DNA from: Pholis gunnellus
Taxonomy: Eukaryota > Chordata > Actinopteri > Perciformes > Pholidae
Direction of reading: 5' to 3'
Assembly (NCBI GenBank): GCA_910591455.2
Contig: OU342807.1
Coordinates: 12,667,116 to 12,731,115 of the forward strand
DNA: 64,000 nt
Made by a program: the position numbers and the translations under genes. The notes under the pieces are model-generated. The model was not told where the DNA came from and did no database searches. It worked only from the letters and a program-made list of their open reading frames with translations. Below are positions 51,436-61,700 of this stretch, in pieces; position 1 is the first letter of the stretch; every line of letters begins with the position of its first letter.

Positions 51436-51803
51436 TCATGGAGGCAGAGGCACCTTGTTTGCAATTATGGTTTGTGGGAATAGGAACAATTTAATTTAAG
51501 AATCTCATTGTGTTTCCACTGCAGGGACCAGGATCGCAATTATGTTCCAGGAACATTTTGCAAATGTGAGAAAATTGTCTTCACCTTTCTGCCAGAAAGT
51601 CAATGTTCTGTACCTTATTATTGGGCATCAACCTGCCGTTTACAATCAATTAATCGCTGTGTAGTCACGGTTGTGTCCGTAGGCCGGAGCTGAGACACAC
51701 ACACCTGGCCAAGGCCAGTGCATTGATTAAAATGAGAGCGTATCTGTTGTGTGAGACTTGAGAATGAAAAACACATCTATTCTCCATCTGTGCTCTAGAC
51801 GAC

Positions 51804-51819
51804 GGGGGGGGGGGGGGGG
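51804..51819. repeat. Poly-G run of 16
   Basis: Sixteen consecutive G on the + strand; length prone to error. Confidence 0.8.
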
Positions 51820-52092
51820 CACCATAGTGGGTTGTGTTCATTCAATCACACAATACAGCGGTGGGTGTTGCAGACACACTTGTGGGAGATCTGCACTCAG
51901 TTCACCTTTCTAGTTCTCTGTGGCTTCAACGCTATCAGCGACTCATTTCACATACAAGTAGTTCATCATAGCAGCTTTGAAATGATCGCAGTTTCCCTCA
52001 ACCATTACCAAGAATGCAACTTTAACTAAGAATGGTATTCACCTACACTTAACCGTAACCATGGCAACAGATGAAAAATAAAACATGAATTC

Positions 52093-52479
52093 ATGTTATT
52101 AAATGGAAGCTTGATGTTGCTTTGGAGGGTACGGAAAAACGAACCTATTTTTTCATATAGTTATGGATTCCTGTGTTGGTTGGTCTCTCTGCTCTCTCTC
52201 CCTCCGGCTACACAAGTACCCGTCTGTATACAGGTTAGTCCCACAGGTCGCTCGTCTGGAGCGCCATACTTCCTGTGCTGTCACTCGGACTCCCTGCCCC
52301 TGGACGAAAATGAATACCATCAGGAGACAAATATGCCTTGTGCTATGAAAGTATGGAAAGGCTTCTACACAGCAGCTCTCCCTATTGTTATTATTCTGTA
52401 TGTACTGTGTTCTGTGTTTGCTGCACTGCTTTTTCTTATCAGGAGAGCAGCAGTATGTCTCATGAAATTTGGTGTATAA
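52093..52479 (+). other. 128-codon ORF with a hydrophobic segment, unassigned
   Basis: Encodes a hydrophobic stretch near its C-terminal end (ALPIVIILYVLCSVFAALLF) after a Cys-containing region (YFLCCHSDSLPLDENEY). A 'ctgtatacag' acceptor-like site lies inside. It borders a dispersed repeat that begins at 52484. I recognise no family, and no Kozak context or partner exons support it. Confidence 0.15.
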
Positions 52480-52483
52480 ATCA

Positions 52484-52690
52484 AGTCAAGTACATTTTAT
52501 TTATAATCCAATACCACACATCACAAATTTGCCTCAGGGGGCTTTACAATCTGTACATTTTATGACACCCTTCGTCCTTTGGCACTTGCTTCGGATGAGG
52601 AAAAACTCTTTAACTGGAGAAAAAAAAAAGGAAGAAATCTCAAGAGGAGTTGTTGAGGAGAGATCCGTCTCCCAGGACAGACATAATATA
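52484..52690 (+). repeat. Dispersed teleost repeat, copy A
   Basis: Shows 'caagtacattttatttata', 'cacaaatttgcctcaggggg', 'ctttacaatctgtac', 'aggaaaaactctttaactgg' and 'gatccgtctcccaggacag'. The same order recurs at 57053-57276. Confidence 0.7.
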
Positions 52691-54468
52691 TGTATGCCCA
52701 TTCTCCATTGTATTTGAAGGTAGGTTGTGGTTGAAATTCTCTTTTTCCCTAAGAATCTAAACAGTTGTTATATTTCAATCAGTGCCTTTTTATATTTCCA
52801 GAAAAAAGTAACAGAAGTCTGAACATTCAAACTCAATGCTTAGAATTAAGTTTAGTTTTAATCTGATGTATTTTATCATAAGATAGGGGTGTCATGGTGT
52901 CAAACAGTCACCTGTGACTGCAAAATAACAACAATAAAAACACAAACACAAAACAACACATACTGGTATTCACATTCCTGAACCATTAACTGTGGACATC
53001 TACATACACGGCATATTGATCATTTTCTCTGTTGCCCAAAAGATAACAAACAAACCGAAAATAAAACAATTGATTCAGTAGAATTTCAGTTTTTCTTTTA
53101 CATAAAACATCAACATGTAGGTAACAAAAATATTTAAACATAGAATATCTTTTGTTCAATATTTTCTGTATTTTTCACTGCCATTCGTGCTTTTGTTATA
53201 AATGTTTGATGAATGCACATTTCTATTTAATTGTGTTCAGCTGCAAAGAATGCGCTGAATGTAAAGATACACCACTGATATGATTTTTGGAAAAATATTA
53301 GCTTTTTTTCACAGCTAAATGCTGCAGTTTCCTTTTACTCCAGATGTTCTGAAAACCATCTGCAGTACATTTATGGTTGTCCTTTCAGCCGCTTGGGATG
53401 AAAACCCTCCAAATTTGATTGGACTTCATGTTCTTTTAGATCCGTAATGTGACGTGATGGAACAGAACCTGTCTTTCAAAGGGAAAATGTGTTTTTTCCA
53501 ATTCAAATTCTCCATGGTTTTGAAAATTAGACTGTGAAAGACAGCAGAAAAATGTAACATACAAAGATGACCAGCTGTGAAAAAGCACTTCCACTTTTCT
53601 GCCTTTCATTGGCAGAAAAAACTAACCACATACACACTATACAAAAAGTGTCAACATGACATTGAGAGAACACGAGATTGTTGCTGACCATTTGCACATA
53701 TGTGAATTACTGTAACAATGAAATTCACAGCAACGAAGAGACTGTAGTCCTTTTTGTCACGTACCTGAGGTACATAAAGAAATATTCTGCCTTCCAATTC
53801 TATAGCATCCAAACTAGCACAGTGGGCTATTTAATAGCCTATCAAACAGTCAGAGCATATGTTACATATTCCAGGCATATGATTATATAGATAAATGTGC
53901 ATTATGAACAATGAGCGATGTTAAATAAACTGTGAGCATGCTCCGATGTTCCACCTCAACATGCACGCTGTGATGCGCCTGCAAGCTTTCTTTTTTTGCA
54001 AGCTTTTGTGAACCAAATTAAAGTGGTCATAATTATTCTGCATCATCATAAGTCTCTCTCAGGATTGTCAACTTTCTCTCATTGTAAAACTACTTTTAAA
54101 GCACATACAAGACTACAGAGATTACGATGAGGAAGATGAGTCGCGTACACTGCTGTGATATTTTTATATATATTATATTTATATTTTCTTTCCCAATGCG
54201 TACTTTATAAACCTGCTGGGTAAAGGTGAATCAAAGATAAACACAAAAACAGTATGAGCAGCAGGGTGGATTGGAATTGGCCTGTGGATCAATGTGAACA
54301 TGATTTTATTCTCAACATGTTTATATATCCACTGAGATTCGGTCTTTGGGCAAATACAATTCCTTTTTTTAAACTTCAACCAGCCAAAATTAAAGCTAGC
54401 CAACAAACCCACATGGAGAAGAAGTGATTAAAGTGCATAGAAAATAATGGAAATTTGAACAACTAGGC

Positions 54469-55473
54469 CAGGGGTCACTAATAGGCAGACCGTGGTCCAG
54501 ATGCAGACCCAGATGCCGTTGTATCTGGACCCGATAAGATAATTGAGAATTATTTAATTGTGACGGAGCACTATTTTAACCGGCGCAGCTTTTCCGGCCT
54601 TTCCGGAACTCGTTCAGCGGTGCAGGAAACACACCGACCAATCATGCTACTCTGCCAATCAAATATGTGTATTCTGATTAACATCCCGACTCGAGTGAGA
54701 TTTACACACACGGGAGAGACGGGGCGAATAGTTGGAGAAATAGTACGTGAGTCAGAGAAGTTATTTCACATGACGTTCTCCGAAAAGAGAAAAGTGGTCA
54801 GAGAGACCACAGAGACCAGAGTCTCTAACTAAGAATGGACTCTTAAATGTTAATTCTTCCCACGGGCAGTTTAAAACCAGTGTGTCTCATGTTCAGTGAC
54901 CGTGATGATTAATAAAAAGGGGGCGATGTGAAGCGACATTAAAGAGACAAAGCCCAAATCTTTTGAGCAAACGTACCCACTCAAATCCAAAATGAAGGCA
55001 CAGAAAATAAACCTAAGAGCCCAATATGATGAGAATCCTTATACATTAATTTACTGTCCAACAATGATGTTAACAGAGAGGTAATGGAGCTGAAACAAGT
55101 GGTTTCAATAACCATAAAGTTCCTGCACACAAATTTCTGTTTTTAGAAGATGAGAAAAACAAAATATCATGGTTTTCTTGGGTGACATCACTTCACACCT
55201 GAATGAACTAAATTTAAAGCTGCAGGTCAATTCAGTGAAATATTTTTTTCTAAAATGAAGTACTTTATTTTAAGAGTAACATTTTTCAAAAGCTTTGTAA
55301 TTTTTACAGTCTTGACAGTCAGTTGTTGACTACATACAGACGTTCTAGGCTACTTCAATATATATATAGCACTAAATCATAGCGCAGGTTAAACATTATT
55401 GTGATGTTCCGGACCTTTGTATGAGGGAATTCTCTCTAACTGGACCTCATTGAATTTTAATTGCATACCCCTG
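54469..55473 (+). mobile_element. hAT transposon remnant with perfect 8-bp target duplication
   Basis: The 1005-bp element starts CAGGGGT and ends ACCCCTG (inverted). It is flanked on both sides by AACTAGGC (54461-54468 and 55474-55481). An 8-bp duplication and CAGGGGT-type ends are hallmarks of the hAT superfamily. Inside, decayed coding pieces on + read KPVCLMFSD, then in another frame FEQTYPLKSKMKAQK and LRAQYDENP (about 54870-55030). These resemble the N-terminal zinc-finger region of Charlie/ZBED/GTF2IRD2-like hAT proteins. The frame is broken by stops and shifts; the catalytic part is deleted. Confidence 0.85.
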
Positions 55474-55737
55474 AACTAGGCAAACTACTTTTGCTGAGGA
55501 AGGTTGTGCATTTAAATAGCAATATGGCAATTGTTGCTAATTATTTAAGGTCTGAGTCCTAAATTTAGCGAAAAGCATTGTGAAAAGAGACAACATTCTT
55601 TAAAACCACAGAGAAATAGACACGGCGAGCCAGCTCTGAGTTTTTCAGATGTCCTGTCCCTTTTTGGAACATGACGAAATCATATAATGGGATTAACAAT
55701 CTCCAACAACATTAAACATTGTGGCCGTTGTTTCCAG

Positions 55738-58700
55738 TCAGCTCACAGCCACGATAGGCTCCACTGAGAGGATGTCAATTGTTCCTGTGAGGACCTGTCT
55801 GGCCGTGAAGAGCACATGTGCATCTTTATGGTGTTGGGATTGACTGGAGGAGCTGTGACTCTGCTGTGAGGAGGCATGGCCCGTGTTTGACAAAGCATGC
55901 CTTGGCCTTGAAGACTCGTGGTTGTCGGGCCAGGCAGTCCTGTGACAAGGAGGAGCAACGGGGCGGAGCTCTGGCTCCAACCCGACCACCGCCCTCTGTT
56001 TCCTCCTGCACATGTTGAAGAGGAGCCTCAGCTCCTTGCGGAAGGCTGGATTCAGACAGCAGTAGATGAAAGGGTTGTAGCAGGTGGCGCTCATAGCCAG
56101 CCAGTGAAAGCAGAAGTACAGGGCGTTAGAGGAGCGAATGGCCTGGCTGGACAGCAGCACCACATAGCAGTTGAGGGGGAACCAGCAGACGGCAAACACC
56201 ACGACCACCAGCAGCAACATGGCCAACGTCCGCCGCCGCTTTTTTCTCTGAGCGGCGTGCTGAGCTGTTGTGGTGTCACCGATGGTGTTGTGGCGCCACA
56301 GCCGGCAGGCCACTGTGGTGTAGGAGGCAGTGATGATGAGGAGTGGCAGCATGTAAAGTAATATGAAGGTCAGGAGGTCAATATACTGCCAGTAGACATC
56401 TGATGGCTCTGGGAAGTCTGGGACACAAAAACTGCGCTCCTTTTCCTTGCTGGGGCGGAGCGTTACAGTACAGACAAAGCAAGAACGACAGATTAGTGAA
56501 CAAGATGAGAATTAGGTCACAGGAGAGTGTAGGCCTGCATCTAACGATTAGCTTTATTATGGATTATACTTTTGATCATTGTTTTGTCAATAAAACGGCC
56601 GAAAACTGAAATTGCCCATTATACCTTATTCAATGAGACTTATTCAATTAACTTTGTTTGACTAAGATTCAACATACTATACAAAACACATTTTTGCCTT
56701 TATTTTGGGTAAATTTCTACTCGTCGTAAATCATCCTCGACCGGCTTTCACTCAATGAAGATGCCTCACATTGATGGAGTCTAATCACCAAAGTCTTCCT
56801 CTATTGCCAACCTGATATAAAAATGTTAAACACTTCCACGGAATCTCTCCTTATTGAAATGTTTGAGTGTGTATCATTTTACCTGTATGCAAAAGTCAGG
56901 AGTTTTTGGTAAATTGCATGAGGGAGGGAGAAGCAGCTGGCCATCATCCATATAACAGCGACCCAAACACCGCCTTGTGTCGGGGACATGCGAGGTCTCA
57001 AAGGGTGCAAAATCACCTGAAACAAAATCACCACACACAGATTAAAGTCAAATAATTCAATTTCAATTCGATTCATTTTGTATAACACAAAATCACAAAT
57101 TGGCCTCAGAGGGCTTTACAATATGTACACATCCACAGTCCCAGGACCCTCACATCGGTACAGGAAAAACTCCCCCCAAAAAAACCTTTAACGGGGAGAA
57201 AGAAAAGGAAGACACCCGAGGGAGCGCAACAGAGGAGGGATCCCTCTCCCAGGATGGACAGAAGTGCAATAGATGTCATAACAACGACATAACACACAAC
57301 ACATTCAATGCATAATAAGTCCATATCTGTGTAAACTACTCATCTGGAGGTTGAATTCTAATATCAGCTCCAGTTTCTTTTCCTCAGTGAACCGTTGCAC
57401 ATCCTGAAAATGACTAAAGTCCAATATGAAATCCACAAAGGAATAATATCACAGGAGCTCAGGCCAATTTGTGAATGTGAGTGTTAATCCAAAGGTCTTT
57501 TAATAAAAGCATTTTTACAGTCAAAGCTGCAACGAGTAGAAGACGGCATACTATGTTCTATTTGCTGCTCATCAAACTCTTGCTCTTTTTGTCGATGCTT
57601 TATTGCAAACTGCTTAGGTTCCGTTACACAAAATGAAGAAATATCAAAAGAAGAAGGGGTTAGTATTTATGTTGTTATTTTTAAGTCAGGGTTTCACATT
57701 CAGAGGAACGTATTATTATTTTCATTTGACAGTTAGAGTTGGGCCTGCTAGTTACCGTTTACATAATAACAAACAAACAGGACTTTCACCCAGAGATTGT
57801 GTTTGTGTCTCTTGTGAATCCAAGTCAACATTGACATATTTCACCGTAGTTTTGTTACATAACTTCTGGACTTAACTAACGCCTGTTACTTAACACACTT
57901 ATTTTATGTAACAAACGTTATCAAACCACAATCCTTTCCTGAAAAGAGATTGTATGCATGTAGCGAGGAGAAACTCTGTCCCTGACCAAAGCTGACCCCA
58001 TGGGGCACCTAAAGAGTTTAAAGTGAAGGGCGGCTGACAAAGCTGCCGGATTTGATGAGCTTGGGGTAAGAATGTGTTGACGGCTGGAATGAGACTCCCT
58101 TTGGTGCGTCCCTTCTCTCGCTCTCCTATGACTCATTCACTCTCACGGACGCAGAAAGTATGGTAAGTGGTCTTGCATTTATAAAGCACCTTTCTAGTCT
58201 TCCAGTACATGCCAACATTTAACAATTCACACACACACACACATCCATACACTGATGGCAGAGGCTATCATACAAGGTGCCACCTGCTCATCAGGATTTC
58301 AACAGATGTACATTCACACACACACACTCACACACAAATGGCACAGCCATTGGAAGCAATTCGGGGTTCAGTCTCTGGTCAAAGGACACTTCGACATGTG
58401 GACTGGAGAAGCCACAGCTGCCAAGTCAGCTGCTTCGCAGGCTCATGAAAACTGTTGTCAACAGCACGAAAAAAACCCTCAGAAGCTTGTTCAAATGGGC
58501 AACAACATCCTCTTCCTCTCTCTCTCCACCCCAGGGAGAGCAGATTGAAACAGAGTTGCCTGCCTATTTGCAGTTTGTTGGTGCTGACAGTGAATCAGAT
58601 TCCCTGCAGTGGTGGAGGGACCACGAGGAAATGGTCCCAACGATGAAAGGTTTGGCGCCAAAGTATCTGAATGTGCCAGCCACCATTTCCACAGGTTAAA

Positions 58701-61700
58701 CTGTATGTAGTACCAGTGGGAATATTTACATGCCATTGAGCCAGAAGACATTGACAAGCTCTTGTTTAGAGCCTGTGATGTGACTGTTGTTGTCTGCAGA
58801 GTGGTTCGTTACATAGCAGCATAGCAGCCTGGAACGCTGTCTCTGTGGTTCACATGTGTTTTAGATGACCTGCTGTCACAAATATGCCCAACAAATGTGC
58901 CCTTCAATGAAAGTTGTTTGGAAATGTTGTTCTCAGTGTTTCTTGTTATTTTTTTCAAAATATTTTTTTGCTTTGAGTTATGTTTTAGTTCTGTTTATTG
59001 TTGAGCTTGACTTCAGTAGATTTAGGCTGCAGCAGGTGAGCCTACATCATGAATGCATGCATGCTGTTTGATTTTCATTCAACAGCTGTCAAAAGCTTGG
59101 TTATTACACTTTTGTTCAATTTACCTTTTAGGTTGTGATATCACCCTTTGTTCATGCAAGTTTACAATTGTTCCTATCGAAACCACTAATGAATATAAAC
59201 ACGATTTATTGTAATGGAGACATATGTTGAATCATACTGATGTCATTGTGTGCATCAAAGCGTTAAATCAAGCATTTATGAAGTGCTTTAAAGGAGAGTT
59301 CAAAAAATGAAAATATATGTTGTGTATTGCAATATATATCCTAAAAATATTGCAATATTATTCAAATGCTATATCGCCCAGCCAGTGCTTGAGCAAATAT
59401 AGTAAACTTAGAATCATGACTTGTAATGGAGAACAGTAGACCTGAAAAGGATCCACAGTCAAAAGATCCCTCTATATATATTTGTCAAACTCTGGCTTCA
59501 TCAGACTTACATTAAAGTGAACCTTTTAGCTAAGACAAATACACTGCAAGAATTCATCTGTTTGGCTTTACTGAAGTTACTTTTCAAAGAGGTCTTTGTT
59601 TGACAACCTCCCTGCAAGGACGTTGTCACTCTTTACTGTGTCACCTGCCCTGGCTCACGATTACATGAATTACATACAACTTGATTATATGGGTTATGTA
59701 TGAATTATACATATACTCTTGCCATATACTGGATCACAGTGACAAAATCAATATTTTGTATAAATAGTTCCCATAATACAACCTTTTATATTGCTTCACG
59801 GTTGTAGAATAGCGAATACTGGGATAAAAGAATAAAGAGCACATTTATTTAGCTACGCAGCTGGTATTGGCAATCGGAGGTTTAAAAAAGAAAAGCAAAT
59901 CCAACAAACTGCTAAATTAGGGGGAAAAAATGAGAAATATAAATCATAATTCAAGGCAGATACATGAAAGGAAAAAGAAGACTTGTATTTACCAACAAGT
60001 GTGGCTTTTTTAATTGAGCTGAATTGTGCTGCATAGTGATGAAAGAGTATATGTATGATTGTTTATCATCGAAGAATAAAAGATGCTCAAATTAATTTCC
60101 ACTAGCAGCAGATGTCCCATTCGTCATCAGAAATGCCAACAATGTTACCCAAAGTTGTTTAGATGCCGTGAATGTGCATTTCTCCTGTGGAGGAACAATC
60201 TACAACTTGTTGAAGTACAGCTTGAAAATGTTTTAATATTCTGGTTCTATAAATCCTAAACTGGAAATCATTTCAAATGCTCTCCTTTGCATTGACCATC
60301 ACTTCTATTCTGCTGTGTTGCATAAAAAGGTGAATGACAGTGTGTGCATAAAGAAGCATGGTTAACGGATATAAATTATGCACTTTTTTATTATTGCTGG
60401 GAAACCTTTCTAGCACTCAAAAAGGTAATTGTATGACATCGTTTGGAATCTGTACAGCAAAACATAAAGTAGAGCAGAGGAAGATCACATGCTGGGCTAA
60501 TCGGGCAGAAAGAGGGTATGGACATGTAATTAAGGATATAGTGGAAAAGGTCACAGCCTCAGGCGCTGCATCCTATCAAGGCCAATAAGTTGTATATTTC
60601 ATTGCTAATGGTATGTGATTGTGGTTACAATGAAGAATTGAGCTTTTTAACACTAAAATCTCAAACAAGTCACAGACTTGCCCCTTTTCCCTTACCTTTA
60701 ACTGACTGTAAATATAGCCGGAATGCTGTAAACTTGACATTCACAGATACACCCACATCTCTGATCTAATGGAATTCCTGAAATATCCACTTGATAATAT
60801 CATTATTCTCCATCTCAACGATGTGTCTCCCTTCAAATTCAGCACCATGGACAGCGTCACTGGGAGCACACTGTAGCCGTGTCTATGCAGGATTTTAATC
60901 TAAACTGTGTTACACTGGAAAAGGAAATACGAAAGCAGTCAGTGTGCATGCATTACCAATACCTTTGGTTTTGGAGTGGGCTTTGGTGAACAATAGTCTC
61001 CCACAAAGCTAAGCACAATTGAAAAGAATGTGTGAATAGTCGTGAAAAGAAAATATCGATAAAAGTTGTTCTAGGGTTGTATTCGAGGGCAAATGTAAAT
61101 TTCCCCACTTTTATACTAAACAGTGAAAATACTATTATTTTGGTCAGCATGGCATTGTTACTTAAGATACTGCCACCTATTACTGTTTGAGAAGCCAATC
61201 ATTGATTATATATGTTATTAAATGTTCATGTTTATTGGACATTACACAAGCCTGTTAAATACCTACAGTACATTTGAGAACATTTTTGTTTTAGGGGCTA
61301 AATTTGGCCCGCACTACCACTGCAGTATGTTCCATGGACACATTACGGCAGTTGGCATTGTATTTTCTCTTACTGTCTATCTGCAATATACTGTAGTTCA
61401 CAATATCCACAAGAGTTTTTTAACTCTTATTTTGGTTTTAATTCTTCGAACCACATATTCTGTCACAAACTGGCTTGAGGAGAGTGACAACAACTCCCTT
61501 GCAATATATACAGTTCAACAAAGTTGTTTAATTAAACCAAACAAACTAAAATGAACAATAGAGATCCATCAGTAGTGTATGGATGCCTGAGTTATCTACA
61601 GTCAAAGTGCTATGCGTTGCAAAACAATTGTCCAAGTAGATGACCAAAGTGGAGTTAAAAAATGTGATCAACTATTATATTGTATGCCAACATGGACCAG

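Larger units (their letters stand above)
40282..55737. other. Gene-poor region between cdk2ap2 and gpr83
   Basis: 15 kb of AT-rich DNA without a recognisable gene on either strand. Contents by position: a fish dispersed repeat at 42056-42267, (GT)n at 42983-43026, a local duplication (43027-43107 and 43612-43700), a TIR element at 46629-47188, and an LTR-like element at 47216-47566. These are followed by a diverged repeat at 48785-48925, a repeat pair at 49580-49690 and 51331-51435, a poly-G run at 51804-51819, a repeat at 52484-52690 and a hAT element at 54469-55473. Confidence 0.6.

Noticed and set aside
55918..56361. 147-codon ORF on + opposite the gpr83 last exon
   Set aside because: Shadow of the GC-rich gpr83 coding exon, which has clear homology on the minus strand.
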